Shown one piece after another: positions 49,015 to 58,479 of a stretch of DNA of 64,000 nucleotides. The DNA comes from Martinezella rhizogenes (GTDB lineage: Bacteria; Pseudomonadota; Alphaproteobacteria; Rhizobiales; Rhizobiaceae). The notes beneath the pieces were generated by a model. That model searched no databases, was not told where the DNA came from, and saw only the letters and a list, made by a program, of their open reading frames with translations. Position numbers and translations under genes: made by a program. Every line of letters starts with the position of its first letter. Position 1 is the stretch's first letter. The DNA lies in contig NZ_JAPYZZ010000007.1 of assembly GCF_027460065.1 (NCBI RefSeq), positions 388,848 to 452,847 of the forward strand. Direction: 5' to 3'.

Positions 49015-50514
49015 ATGCACGGCCAGGCTAAAAACGACCGACAACTCGATGAAAGACTGAATTTTCTGGGGCTTGGCCCCGGTGAGCGGCAAAATCTTTC
49101 AGGCATGAAGGGCGTCATTACCGGCTCTCTCGATGCGTCTCTCGATCGTTTTTACACGAAGGTTCGCGCCGTGCCGGAAACGGCAAAGTTCTTCTCCAGC
49201 GAGGCCCATATCCACCACGCCAAGAGCATGCAGCTCAAACATTGGTCAAGGATCGCCTCCGGTAAGTTCAATGAGGATTACACCAATGCCGTGACCGCCA
49301 TCGGCCGCACCCATGCAAGGCTGGGGCTGGAGCCGAGATGGTATATCGGCGGTTATGCCCTGATGCTCGACGGCATCGTCAAGGCGGTGATCGAGTCGGA
49401 ATTGAAGGGCCTTTTCATGGAAAAGAAGGCCAAAAAGGTGAAGGACGCCCTCTCCGCCACCATCAAGGCCGCCCTTCTCGACATGGATTATTCGATCTCC
49501 GTCTATCTCGACGTGCTTGCCAGCGAGCGGCAAAAGGTGGAGGCCGAGCAGGCGCAGATGAAGAAGGAGCAGGATCACGTTCTCGAACTGCTCAACAACG
49601 CCCTCGACCGGCTGGCCAATGGCGATCTCACCTCCAGCATCGGTGAAAAGACAGCGCCGCAATTCGAAGGGCTGATCGCCAATTTCAATGCTGCCGTCGG
49701 CAATCTCTCCGGCGCATTTGCGCAGATCGTCGAAGAGGCCAACAAAATTTCCGGCAATACGCGCGAACTGACGTCTGCGACCGACGACATGGCCCGCCGC
49801 ACAGAGCAGCAGGCCGCCGCGCTGGAGGAAACCGCCGCCGCCGTCGAGGAAATCACCACCATTTCCAAACTCTCCGCCCAGCGCTCCGAAGAGGCCAAGG
49901 CCATCGTCGAAAGCTCGGCAATTGAGGCGGCGCGCTCGCGCGATGTGGTGACGGATGCGGTGAAGGCCATGGGCGCCATCGAGGAATCGTCGCAGAAGAT
50001 CACCCAGATCATTTCCGTCATCGACGAGATTTCCTTCCAGACCAACCTTCTGGCGCTGAATGCCGGCGTGGAAGCCGCACGCGCCGGCGAGGCCGGCAAG
50101 GGTTTCGCCGTTGTCGCCCAGGAAGTGCGGGAACTCGCACAGCGCTCCGCCAACGCCGCCAAGGAAATCAAAACGCTGATCGCCAAGTCTTCCGAGGATG
50201 TGACGCAGGGCGTTTCGCTGGTCAACAAGACGGGAGAATCCTTAAATACGATCGGCAACAAGGTCGATCACATCAAGGATCACATCACCTCGCTGACCAA
50301 GGCGGCGCAGGAGCAGTCCGTCGGCATTCAGGAAATCAGTGCCGCGATCAACAGCATGGACAATCTGACCCAGAAGAATGCGGCGATGGTGGAAGAAACC
50401 AATGCCGCCACGCATAATCTGAGCGATGTCAGCGCCAATCTGGCGGCGCTGGTGAGCCGGTTCAGCGTTTCGGCAACGGGGGCGCATGTGGAGCGGACGT
50501 ATCGGGCTGCTTGA
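49015..50514 (+). CDS. Globin-coupled methyl-accepting chemotaxis protein
   Basis: A 499-residue soluble receptor without membrane helices. Residues 1-175 form a protoglobin (HemAT-type) sensor with proximal His100 in [19 protein letters not shown] and Tyr47 as a candidate distal residue. A coiled coil ([18 protein letters not shown]) leads to a HAMP-like segment (about 197-235) and the signalling domain with the hairpin tip [24 protein letters not shown]. It probably senses oxygen and talks to CheA/CheW encoded elsewhere. Confidence 0.93.
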   Translation: MHGQAKNDRQLDERLNFLGLGPGERQNLSGMKGVITGSLDASLDRFYTKVRAVPETAKFFSSEAHIHHAKSMQLKHWSRIASGKFNEDYTNAVTAIGRTHARLGLEPRWYIGGYALMLDGIVKAVIESELKGLFMEKKAKKVKDALSATIKAALLDMDYSISVYLDVLASERQKVEAEQAQMKKEQDHVLELLNNALDRLANGDLTSSIGEKTAPQFEGLIANFNAAVGNLSGAFAQIVEEANKISGNTRELTSATDDMARRTEQQAAALEETAAAVEEITTISKLSAQRSEEAKAIVESSAIEAARSRDVVTDAVKAMGAIEESSQKITQIISVIDEISFQTNLLALNAGVEAARAGEAGKGFAVVAQEVRELAQRSANAAKEIKTLIAKSSEDVTQGVSLVNKTGESLNTIGNKVDHIKDHITSLTKAAQEQSVGIQEISAAINSMDNLTQKNAAMVEETNAATHNLSDVSANLAALVSRFSVSATGAHVERTYRAA

Positions 50515-50602
50515 AAGACAACAGAGGCGCATTTCCCTCGTCATTGCGGCCTTGAACCACTGCTGCCCGGTTTAATTTTTTGAACGTCGACATATCCACT
50601 CA

Positions 50603-50690
50603 ACGTCATCCTCGGGCTTGTCCCGAGGATCTAACCACGTCAACAAAATCAAGGCGTTGCAGATCCTCGGGACAAGCCCGAGGATGACGT
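50603..50690. repeat. Palindromic intergenic element, type D
   Basis: Two 30-bp arms (50603-50632, 50661-50690) are exact reverse complements; each holds its own hairpin CCTCGGGCTTGTCCCGAGG. Only copy in the window. It lies between the convergent receptor and smpB genes. Confidence 0.92.
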
Positions 50691-50717
50691 ATGCGTGAGT
50701 GGCACGCTGGCAGTCCA

Positions 50718-50742
50718 AATCAAAAAACGCTGCATTTTTTGA
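50718..50742. terminator. AT-rich hairpin, possible bidirectional terminator
   Basis: ATCAAAAAA (50718-50726) and TTTTTTGAT (50734-50742) are exact reverse complements around CGCTGCA. It lies between convergent genes and presents a T-run on either strand, but the stem is almost only A-T. Confidence 0.4.
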
Positions 50743-50818
50743 TGTCCAGTTCAAGCCCAACTCCTTGGGCCGAAGGGACTATGCAGGGAAAAACCGCAGT
50801 CCCCCTACCCGGCAGAAC

Positions 50819-51301
50819 TCACTGCGAATTACCCTTCAGCAACCGCGACTTCTGCCGGTTCCAGTCGCGTTCCTTCTCGGTCTCGCGCTTGTCGTGCAGC
50901 TTCTTGCCCTTGGCCAGCGCCAGTTCCAGCTTCGCGCGGCCCTTGTCGTTGAAATAGACCTTCAGCGGCACCAGCGTCATGCCGTCGCGGTTGATGCCGG
51001 CGCGCAGGCGGTTGATCTCGCGCTTGTTCAGGAGCAGCTTGCGACGGCGGCGCGGCTCGTGGTTGAAGCGGTTGGCCTGCAGATATTCCGGCAGGTGAGA
51101 ATTGATCAGCCAGATTTCATCGCCCTCATCCGAGGCATAGGATTCTGCTATGTTCGCCTTGCCTTCGCGCAGCGACTTGACCTCGGTGCCGGTCAACACC
51201 AGCCCCGCCTCATAGGTATCGATGATCTCGTAGTTGAAACGAGCCTTGCGGTTTTCCGCAACGATCTTGTTCACCACGCGCTGGCTGCCTTTGGGGGCCA
51301 T
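50819..51301 (-). CDS. smpB: SsrA-binding protein SmpB
   Basis: A 160-residue partner of tmRNA in trans-translation. Conserved blocks: [44 protein letters not shown] and the basic tail [21 protein letters not shown]. No tmRNA gene was recognised nearby. It lies downstream of dapA on the same strand, beyond a terminator-like structure. Confidence 0.96.
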   Translation of the reverse strand: MAPKGSQRVVNKIVAENRKARFNYEIIDTYEAGLVLTGTEVKSLREGKANIAESYASDEGDEIWLINSHLPEYLQANRFNHEPRRRRKLLLNKREINRLRAGINRDGMTLVPLKVYFNDKGRAKLELALAKGKKLHDKRETEKERDWNRQKSRLLKGNSQ

Positions 51302-51396
51302 GATATTTCAATCCCTTGTTTTTCTTATTGCGCCTTCGGCCTTGCTACCGAGAGCGGTTTTCAAACATCTATGTAATGTTGTCGCCGCAAAAAGAA

Positions 51397-51444
51397 AAGG
51401 CGCGCGGGACGGCTTCTGTTGCGAAGCTGCCCATGGCGCGCCTT
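51397..51444 (-). terminator. dapA terminator (minus strand)
   Basis: AAGGCGCGC (51397-51405) pairs with GCGCGCCTT (51436-51444); the enclosed loop has its own GGCTTC/GAAGCT pairing. On the minus strand the stem is followed by CCTTTTCTTTTT-type sequence. Confidence 0.65.
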
Positions 51445-51462
51445 ATTGTTGTCAGGCGTATC

Positions 51463-52347
51463 TCAGTTCATCAGGCCGGCATGCTTCAGCGCCGCATCGA
51501 TCGCCGCTTCCGTCGCCGGTTCCAGCGTGCTCATCAAGGGTGAACGGACCCGGCGATTGCCGCCGCGTGTCTTCGACAGCGCATATTTAGTGCCGCAGAC
51601 GCCGGGCTCCATGAAGATTGCCCTGTGCAGCGGCATCAGGCGGTCCTGATAGTCCAGTGCCTTGGCATAATCACCGGCAAGCATTGCCGCCTGGAACTCC
51701 GAACAAAGGCGCGGCGCGACATTGGCGGTGACCGAAATGCAGCCGACACCGCCATGGGCGTTGAAGCCGAGTGCCGTACCATCCTCACCCGAAAGCTGGA
51801 TGAAATCCTTGCCGCAGGAAATGCGCTGTTCGGAAACGCGGTCAAGCTTGCCCGTCGCATCCTTCACACCGACGATGTTCTTATGCGCCTTGACCAGCGC
51901 ACCCATTGTCTCGGGCGACATATCCACGACCGAGCGCGGCGGGATGTTGTAGATGACGATCGGCAGCTTCACCGCTTCGGCGACAGCGGAAAAATGCGCG
52001 AACAGGCCCTTTTGCGTCGGCTTGTTGTAATAGGGGGTGACCACCAATAGCGCATCCGCACCGGCTTCCTGCGCGTGCAGCGCAAGCTCGATTGCTTCAT
52101 CCGTATTGTTGGAGCCAGCACCCGCGATGACCGGAACCCGTTTCGCCGCAACCTCAATGCACAGTTCAACGACCCGTTTGTGCTCGTCGTGGGAAAGCGT
52201 CGGGGATTCCCCCGTCGTGCCCACGGGCACAAGGCCGTTGCTGCCTTCGGCGATCTGCCATTCCACATGGGCGGCGAAGGCCTGTTCGTCCACGGCGCCA
52301 TTGTCCGTGAACGGGGTAATGAGGGCGGGAATAGATCCCTTGAACAT
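51463..52347 (-). CDS. dapA: 4-hydroxy-tetrahydrodipicolinate synthase
   Basis: Condenses pyruvate with aspartate semialdehyde, first step of the lysine/diaminopimelate branch. The 294-residue protein carries the Schiff-base Lys162 (VGVKDATG), Thr44/Thr45 (GTTGE), Tyr106/Tyr107 and Tyr133, and Arg138. ATG at 52347 follows AGGAG and matches family length; upstream frame is not conserved. Several bacterial genomes have more than one DapA-like protein, but the intact residues here support the biosynthetic enzyme. Confidence 0.95.
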   Translation of the reverse strand: MFKGSIPALITPFTDNGAVDEQAFAAHVEWQIAEGSNGLVPVGTTGESPTLSHDEHKRVVELCIEVAAKRVPVIAGAGSNNTDEAIELALHAQEAGADALLVVTPYYNKPTQKGLFAHFSAVAEAVKLPIVIYNIPPRSVVDMSPETMGALVKAHKNIVGVKDATGKLDRVSEQRISCGKDFIQLSGEDGTALGFNAHGGVGCISVTANVAPRLCSEFQAAMLAGDYAKALDYQDRLMPLHRAIFMEPGVCGTKYALSKTRGGNRRVRSPLMSTLEPATEAAIDAALKHAGLMN

Positions 52348-52707
52348 GCAAAGCTCCTGGCGCCGAACCGGTTCATGCTTCGGCCGCATTCGATGGTTAA
52401 AACCGGCACACATTAGAGCCAGCCCTTGGCGCCGACAAGCGCAAAGGCAGCGTATTTTGTCCGAAATTGTCGGAAGTGTGACAGTCTCCGGGCCGGGATC
52501 GGCGAGCGCAAAAGGCAAGTGGCGAAAAGCTGCGCCGCTCGCAGGCCGGTGAATAAAAGTTGATCGAATTGCAGGGCGGAAATTAAGATTTCATTAGGCC
52601 TGAAATCTCAAGATTCCGGTGCGGGACTGAAAACCTTCTCGGCAATCCCGCTGCAATGAAGCGATATTACAAGAAAGTCGACAAATCCGTACACGATGAA
52701 GAGCGGC
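52348..52707. other. Divergent intergenic region, dapA / lytic transglycosylase
   Basis: 360 bases without a gene, expected to hold both promoters. TTAA-GATTTCA-TTAG at 52583-52597 is one mismatch from a CtrA box. No riboswitch (for example a lysine leader) recognised. Confidence 0.5.
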
Positions 52708-54780
52708 ATGAAAAAGACAGTCTGGGGATTGATGGCGGCGGGGCTTGCCGCAACCGTTTGGAACGCACTGGCCGGGCCGCTCCCGGAAGGTGCGGCCCCC
52801 CTTCCCTATGTCAAGCCGAACGCACCGACCGTTCCGGCCTTCATGCCCGCCTCGCCCGAGATCACCGGCGCCATACCGCGCCTCAACCGTCCCGATGATA
52901 CCGGCCAGTTGAAGGCCGGCCTCGACGCGCTTTCCAGCCGGGACGCGACCCGCGCAATTGCACTCAGAAACGCGATGCCGAGCGGCAGTCTCGACCGGCA
53001 TATTCTTTCCTGGGCGATTGCCGTTTCCGGCCAGAAGGACGTACCATCAGCCGAAATCGCCACCGCCCAGCGCGAACTGGCCGGCTGGCCAGGTGCCGCC
53101 ACCGTGCGCGCGAATTCCGAAAAGGCGCTTTACCGCGAGGATCCACCGGCCGCTCAGGTGCTTTCAGCCTTCGGCAGCAGCCGGCCGGAAACGGCAGAAG
53201 GCACGGTCGTGCTTGCCAAGGCGCTCGCCTCCTCCGGTAAAACAGACGAATCACAGTGCCTCATTCGCCAGCTCTGGATCAGCGAAGGCATGGACAAGGA
53301 CATGGAAGACCGTGTGCTTGCTGAATTTCCTGCCTATCTGACGCCGGCCGATCACAAGGCGCGCATGGATTATCTGATGTATCGCAGCCGTATCGGCCAG
53401 GCGAAGCGTTTCGGCGATCTCGGCAAGGCCCAGTCGCTATATAATGCCTGGGCGGCGGTGCTGCAGCGATCCGCCAATGCCACGACGTTGCTGAGCAAGG
53501 TCGATGCCTCCTGGCGCAACGATCCGACCTATCTCTTCGCGCGCATCGAGAACCTGCGCAACCAGCAGAAGTATCCGGAAGCCGCCGTCCTGCTGCGGCA
53601 GGCGCCGAAGGACACAGGCAAGCTCGTCAATCCCGGCGAATGGTGGAATGAACGCCGCATCATCGCGCGCGGCGTCGCCGATCTCGGCGATTTTGCCGAG
53701 GCCTACCGCATCGTCGCCAATCATTCGGCCACCTCGTCCGTCGATATTGCCGATGCCGAATTCCATGCCGGCTGGTATGCGTTGAGGGCGCTGCGTGATC
53801 CGGCGACGGCGGCACGCCACTTCAATACGCTGCTACAGACCTCGAACCGGCCGCTTTCGGCCTCGCGCGCCTATTATTGGCTTGGGCGGACGGCGGAAGC
53901 CGGCGGGCCGGGCAATGCCCGTGATTTCTTCACCAAGGCAGCCGCCCATCCCGGCACCTTCTATGGCCAGCTTGCCGCCGCGCGGATAGGCACGAAGACC
54001 CTGAACGTTAGCTACCCCAACCCCAGCAACGGCGACCGGGAACGTTTTGCCGGCCGTGAGGCGGTGCGCGCCATCGACCGGCTGGAGGCAGCGGGTTACG
54101 GCTGGCGTGCCGACAGTCTTTATCGGTCGCTTGCCGAACAGCTCGACAGCCCCGGCGAACTTGCCATTCTGGCAGCGCGGGCGGAAGGCAACGGCAATCA
54201 TCAGGTTTCGCTACAGATCGGCAAGACCGCCTTCAGCCGCGGCATCGATGCGGCAGCTCTCGCCTATCCGCTCGGCGTCATTCCGGCCAGCGCCAATATT
54301 GCCGGCTCCGGCAAGGCGCTCGCTTATGCCATCGCCCGGCAGGAAAGCGCCTTCAACCCGGCAGCCGTCTCCGCCGCCAATGCCCGCGGCCTGCTGCAAC
54401 TGCTGCCCGGCACGGCCAAGGGCGTGGCCGGCCGCCACGGCCTGCCCTATACGCCAGCCATGTTAACCAGCGATGCCGGCTATAACGCCACGCTCGGCGC
54501 CCACTATCTAGGGGAGCAGATCGACAGCTTCGGCGGTTCCTACATCCTCACCTTCGTCGCTTATAATGCCGGGCCGAAGCGCGTGCCGGAATGGATCTCC
54601 CGATATGGCGACCCGCGCGGCAAGCCGATCGACGAGGTGGTGGACTGGATCGAGCGCATCCCCTTCCCCGAGACGCGCAATTATGTGCAGCGGGTGATGG
54701 AGAATTATCAAGTCTATAAGACCAGGCTCGGGCAACAGGCGGATATCGTCGATGATCTGCGCCACGGGCGGGCGGGATAA
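52708..54780 (+). CDS. slt: Soluble lytic murein transglycosylase
   Basis: A 690-residue Slt70-type enzyme that cleaves peptidoglycan with 1,6-anhydro ring formation. N-terminal signal peptide (about residues 1-22), long alpha-superhelical region (about 60-510), then the catalytic SLT domain with Glu in AIARQESAFNPAAVSAANAR and GLLQLLPGTAK, and the AYNAGPKRV motif. Start at 52708 has AAGAGCGG upstream; ATG at 52696 in frame is an alternative. Confidence 0.93.
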   Translation: MKKTVWGLMAAGLAATVWNALAGPLPEGAAPLPYVKPNAPTVPAFMPASPEITGAIPRLNRPDDTGQLKAGLDALSSRDATRAIALRNAMPSGSLDRHILSWAIAVSGQKDVPSAEIATAQRELAGWPGAATVRANSEKALYREDPPAAQVLSAFGSSRPETAEGTVVLAKALASSGKTDESQCLIRQLWISEGMDKDMEDRVLAEFPAYLTPADHKARMDYLMYRSRIGQAKRFGDLGKAQSLYNAWAAVLQRSANATTLLSKVDASWRNDPTYLFARIENLRNQQKYPEAAVLLRQAPKDTGKLVNPGEWWNERRIIARGVADLGDFAEAYRIVANHSATSSVDIADAEFHAGWYALRALRDPATAARHFNTLLQTSNRPLSASRAYYWLGRTAEAGGPGNARDFFTKAAAHPGTFYGQLAAARIGTKTLNVSYPNPSNGDRERFAGREAVRAIDRLEAAGYGWRADSLYRSLAEQLDSPGELAILAARAEGNGNHQVSLQIGKTAFSRGIDAAALAYPLGVIPASANIAGSGKALAYAIARQESAFNPAAVSAANARGLLQLLPGTAKGVAGRHGLPYTPAMLTSDAGYNATLGAHYLGEQIDSFGGSYILTFVAYNAGPKRVPEWISRYGDPRGKPIDEVVDWIERIPFPETRNYVQRVMENYQVYKTRLGQQADIVDDLRHGRAG

Positions 54781-54823
54781 GAGCGGAAGCTTCCGCCAAT
54801 CGTTGAACATTGCAGGAACATTC

Positions 54824-54851
54824 AAGCATCGGCTCGCCCGGTGCTTTTTTG
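54824..54851 (+). terminator. Terminator after slt
   Basis: AAGCATCGG (54824-54832) pairs with CCGGTGCTT with one G-U pair, then TTTTT. Confidence 0.82.
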
Positions 54852-54882
54852 TTTTTGCACGCCGGTAACGACCGGAAAAACT

Positions 54883-54916
54883 CAAAAGAAAAACCCCGGC
54901 ATTTCTGCCGGGGTTT
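54883..54916 (-). terminator. Terminator of porin gene 1
   Basis: AAACCCCGGC (54891-54900) pairs with GCCGGGGTTT (54907-54916); the minus-strand transcript ends in a T-rich tail. The same structure follows porin gene 2. Confidence 0.9.
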
Positions 54917-54941
54917 CCATCACTGACAATGTCAGATCAGA

Positions 54942-55988
54942 TTAGAACGTGCGCTGAAGGCGAACGAAGCCGGTGACCTGATCGTCGGCGCCATCTTCGT
55001 CGTAGTAGTTGGCGGTGATCTTGGTGCTCAGACCTTCGGTGATCTTGTAGTCAACCGTCAGACCAGCCGTCCACGCGTCACGATCGCCAACGAAGTCGCC
55101 GTCAACAGGGTTGACATCGAGCTTGCTCAGGTATTCGAAGCCGGGGGTAATGGTCAGGCGGTCGGTAGCCTTAACCGCGTACTCAACAGCAACAGCCCAT
55201 TCCGACTTTGCGTAGTAAGCATTGTCGCCCGAAGCCCATACACCAGCGAGGCCGAAGGTGCCCGGACCAACGTCAGCAAACAGCATAGCGCGGATCGCAA
55301 CGTTTTCTGCGTCGAAGTCGTAGCTGGCGATCAAGTTGGCGGAAACTGCACCAAACTTGCCACCAATCATGCCACCGATACCAACGTTGTTGTCCGGATC
55401 GTAACGGAACTGACCGAACTGGCCTTCAAGCTCATCAACCGAGAGCGCTGCCTGGAAAGAACCAGCGTCGTAGGTGTACTTGATCGAGTTGAACAGAGTG
55501 TTGGTCGAAAGAATGTCGGTTTCACCAGAAAGATCGTCATCCCACCAGCTGTAGAACTTACCGACCTTCAGACCACCCAGTTCAATGAATGCCTGGTCAA
55601 CAAAAACGCTCGAAGAAGAGGAAGAACCGTTATCAGCATTGCCGCGGAAACCGATGAAGCCACGAAGAGCGCCGAGTTCGGTGTCAGTGCGGGTGTCAAC
55701 TTCGAACTGAGCGCGTGTGAACGAATCCCAGTCAGACGTACCACCAGCGGCTGTGCCTGCGCTTGAACCGTTACCACGGTTAAAGTCGGTCTGGAAACGA
55801 ATGTAACCGCCGAACTTCAGGCAGGTTTCGGTACCGGGGATGTAGAAGAAGCCGGTGCCGAAAGCGTCGCAAACGCGAACGTATTCCAGGGGCTCAGGCT
55901 CAGCAGCGACGATAGCGTCGGCAGCGTGAGCGCCGGATACTGCTGCGAGAGCCGCAGCGGAGCCGATGAGAAGGCTCTTGATGTTCAT
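54942..55988 (-). CDS. Porin, alphaproteobacterial Omp2/RopA type, copy 1
   Basis: A 348-residue outer-membrane beta-barrel. Signal peptide residues 1-22 (ends AHAADA), then the family N-terminus EYVRVCDAFGTGFFYIPGTETCLKFGGYIRFQ with two Cys, alternating beta strands, and a C-terminal Phe (FVRLQRTF) that serves as the assembly signal. GGAGG precedes the ATG. It is a tandem paralogue of the gene at 56563-57603. Confidence 0.94.
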   Translation of the reverse strand: MNIKSLLIGSAAALAAVSGAHAADAIVAAEPEPLEYVRVCDAFGTGFFYIPGTETCLKFGGYIRFQTDFNRGNGSSAGTAAGGTSDWDSFTRAQFEVDTRTDTELGALRGFIGFRGNADNGSSSSSSVFVDQAFIELGGLKVGKFYSWWDDDLSGETDILSTNTLFNSIKYTYDAGSFQAALSVDELEGQFGQFRYDPDNNVGIGGMIGGKFGAVSANLIASYDFDAENVAIRAMLFADVGPGTFGLAGVWASGDNAYYAKSEWAVAVEYAVKATDRLTITPGFEYLSKLDVNPVDGDFVGDRDAWTAGLTVDYKITEGLSTKITANYYDEDGADDQVTGFVRLQRTF

Positions 55989-56006
55989 GGTTGACCTCCA
56001 GTCAAA
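55855..56006. repeat. 152-bp perfect direct repeat of porin 5' ends
   Basis: Identical base for base to 57470-57621. It covers the leader with the ribosome-binding site, the signal peptide and about the first 45 codons of each porin. Confidence 0.95.
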
Positions 56007-56501
56007 CGCTTAATCTTCTAAGCAGCGGGTGGGAAAGCACTACAGAAATGCGTGCCGCTTATGGAGATGATTAGAGCCAAAACCGGCGGGCTGGGCAATC
56101 GTAATCATGACAAAAGGAAGACAGTAAGGTGTCCTTAGTTTTGAGATGTTGCGAAATAGCTACAATTCTAATCGACAAGTCCCCATTCCTTAAAGAAGCG
56201 TTAATAAGTTATCGTTTTCAAATACTTAATAGGTACGAAGGCTGGTTTACGCAGCAAAACCTGATCCTTTCCCCTAAATCCTGACACAACCGGGCCATGA
56301 GAAATTGTCCAAAAGACGATTACGGAGGTCTGGAATCGGACTTTCATCGACGGGCGAATCGAACCGTGAACGAATTTTGACGTATCCCCCTCCCGCGAAC
56401 CTACGCCAGTTGCGAATCAAAAAGGAATACAGCAGCCGTTTTCGCAAAGGGACGGAATTCTGGTGCCAATGCGCCGCTCCACCCAAGGGCGATATGCGTG
56501 C
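55989..56501. other. Intergenic region upstream of porin 1
   Basis: About 510 bases without a supported gene. The 5' end repeats the porin 2 leader. TTAA-AGAAGCG-TTAA at 56190-56204 matches the CtrA consensus. The stretch 56305-56460 has a weakly coding-looking plus-strand frame, not strong enough to call. Confidence 0.5.
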
Positions 56502-56502
56502 T

Positions 56503-56536
56503 CAAAAGAAAAACCCCGGCATTTCTGCCGGGGTTT
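56503..56536 (-). terminator. Terminator of porin gene 2
   Basis: AAACCCCGGC (56511-56520) pairs with GCCGGGGTTT (56527-56536), identical to that of porin gene 1. Confidence 0.9.
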
Positions 56537-56562
56537 CCAATATTGACAAATGTCAGATCAGA

Positions 56563-57603
56563 TTAGAACGAACGCTGAAGGCGAACGAAACCGGTCCACT
56601 GCTCATCGCGATTGTCGATGTCCTGGTAGTTTGCAGTGATCTTGGTGGAGAGGCCCTGGGTGATCTTGTAATCAACCGTCAGACCGCCCTTCCAGCCGTC
56701 GTCGTTCGAGAAGTCGTCGAACGATACGAGGCCGTAGTTGCCGTAGTACTGAACGCCGGGGGTGATCGTCAGCTTGTCAGTCGCCTTGATGGCGTATTCA
56801 GCTGCAACTGCCCACTCGGAGACGTTGTAGTAAGCGTTCGCGCCAGAAGCCCAAACACCAGCCAGACCGAGCGTACCCGGACCAACGTCAGCCGTTGCGA
56901 TCAGACGTACCGAGCCGTTTTCACGGTCGGTGTCGTAGCCGCCGATGAGCTGAAGCGAAGCTGCGCCGAGCTTGGCGCCAACGCCGAGAGCGATACCAAC
57001 GTTGTTGTCAGCTTCGTTGAAGCCCTGAACGTTGATGCCTTCGAGTTCGTCAACCGAAACGCCTGCCCAGAACGAGCCAGCGTCGTAGGTGTAACGAATA
57101 GAGTTGAAGAGAGCGTTGGAAGACAGCTCGTCCGTTTCGCCAGAGAGGCTATCGTCCCACCAGCTGTAGAACTTACCGACCTTCAGGCCACCGAGTTCGA
57201 TGAATGCCTGGTCAACAAAAACGCCGGAAGAGCCGGAAGAGCCGTTGTCAGCGTTACCACGGAAGCCGATGAAGCCACGCAGAGCGCCGAGTTCGGTGTC
57301 GGTACGGGTGTCAACTTCGAACTGAGCGCGCGTGAAAGCGTCCCAATCAGAGGTGCCGCCGTTGTTGGTGCCAGCGCTCGTGCCGTTACCGTTCTTGAAG
57401 TCTACCTGGAAACGAACGTAGCCCTGGAACTTCAGGCAGGTTTCGGTGCCGGGGATGTAGAAGAAGCCAGTGCCGAAAGCGTCGCAAACGCGAACGTATT
57501 CCAGGGGCTCAGGCTCAGCAGCGACGATAGCGTCGGCAGCGTGAGCGCCGGATACTGCTGCGAGAGCCGCAGCGGAGCCGATGAGAAGGCTCTTGATGTT
57601 CAT
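56563..57603 (-). CDS. Porin, alphaproteobacterial Omp2/RopA type, copy 2
   Basis: A 346-residue porin with the same signal peptide and first part as copy 1, and FVRLQRSF at the C-terminus. The two differ most in the central loops (for example GINVQGFNEADNN against GQFGQFRYDPDNN), the regions expected to face outside or line the pore. Both have their own leader and terminator, so they can be expressed separately. Confidence 0.94.
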   Translation of the reverse strand: MNIKSLLIGSAAALAAVSGAHAADAIVAAEPEPLEYVRVCDAFGTGFFYIPGTETCLKFQGYVRFQVDFKNGNGTSAGTNNGGTSDWDAFTRAQFEVDTRTDTELGALRGFIGFRGNADNGSSGSSGVFVDQAFIELGGLKVGKFYSWWDDSLSGETDELSSNALFNSIRYTYDAGSFWAGVSVDELEGINVQGFNEADNNVGIALGVGAKLGAASLQLIGGYDTDRENGSVRLIATADVGPGTLGLAGVWASGANAYYNVSEWAVAAEYAIKATDKLTITPGVQYYGNYGLVSFDDFSNDDGWKGGLTVDYKITQGLSTKITANYQDIDNRDEQWTGFVRLQRSF

Positions 57604-58170
57604 GGTTGACCTCCAGTCAAAGTTTTTAAGTGGGTCTGGGTACTTTCGCTGAAGGACAGCATTCCCTGCCCCATTCCCGTGTTCTTAGAAGCCAAACGAT
57701 CCACCGCCTCGCTTCTGGTCGTGAAAATACAAAAGGTTTCGCCGCTTGCAATCGCCAACATCCGATAAATAGCATTTACGTATATGCTTCATTTCGGTTT
57801 GTTGCGGAAACAACACACCCTGCGCAACCGGCCACTGACTGCTTTTACAATGCGTTAAGATTTTTGTTGAAAATCCGTTAGTTAGCGAGGTTAACAAGGT
57901 CTTTCTAAACTATCGGACTTTCCAGCCATTCCTTGCTCTCAAGGAGCGCGAGATTGGGATTTTTTGCTTGGATAGATTTGGAATCAAAGCGCATCTGGAA
58001 TGCACAGAGAGGCAAAAGCGGGAAAGACCGCTTGCCCGAGGCTGATTCACCAAGCAGCGATTCGACGGATGGATAGATATTCGGCCTAACTGGGCGATGT
58101 GCCTCGGGCATGTGCCGCATGCCACCAACGACGCCACTTTCCTATTGGGTGTAGCCGCTGGTGTCAGGAC
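57604..58170. other. Gene-poor region upstream of porin 2
   Basis: 567 bases. The left part is the porin 2 leader and promoter region (AT-rich at 57720-57900). From about 57905 to 58137 two short overlapping minus-strand frames exist, with no ribosome-binding site or recognisable product; possibly a gene remnant. Confidence 0.4.
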
Positions 58171-58479
58171 TTAGTTGCGATCCAGAGCCACATTGAGTGA
58201 ATGCCGCTCGATTCGCTCCTGCAACGCAACCACGACGGCCAGCAAGAATTCCCGGCGTCGAGGTGCGGTGGTTTTCTCCAAAGTCGTGGTCAGCCGTGCG
58301 CGAATCTTCTCCATAAACCCCACATGATCAAAGCGGTGGGCGGATATGTTGATTTCAACCTCATCCATATAGTGTGCGAGGTGTGGACTCAGTTCCAGAT
58401 TCGCGTCCGTCTGATAGTGAGACGCCATCTGCTCACCAAGCGTGGCCATCTGCGCGTATGGGCCGTATTCGTCGGTCAT
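58171..58479 (-). CDS. Hypothetical protein, 102 residues
   Basis: Begins MTDEYGPYAQMATLGEQM, all-soluble and rich in helix-forming residues (ERIERHSLNVALDRN at the end). The ATG has an excellent AAGGAG six bases upstream, which supports translation. I do not recognise the family. It lies in a gene-poor stretch between the porins and a tRNA gene. Confidence 0.65.
   Translation of the reverse strand: MTDEYGPYAQMATLGEQMASHYQTDANLELSPHLAHYMDEVEINISAHRFDHVGFMEKIRARLTTTLEKTTAPRRREFLLAVVVALQERIERHSLNVALDRN

Noticed and set aside
50515..50818. Possible tmRNA next to smpB
   Set aside because: The region is a palindromic repeat plus an A/T hairpin; no tag-peptide reading frame or tRNA-like domain is visible.
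56330..56380. tRNA-like T-loop sequence (minus strand GGTTCGATTC)
   Set aside because: The flanking bases do not form a T-stem and no acceptor or anticodon arm can be folded.
56305..57609. 434-codon open frame on the plus strand
   Set aside because: Most of it is antisense to porin 2. The first 50 codons lie in intergenic DNA and look slightly protein-like, but not enough to support a gene.
57905..58137. Short minus-strand frames as a possible integrase fragment
   Set aside because: Neither frame has a ribosome-binding site or a recognisable integrase or transposase motif.
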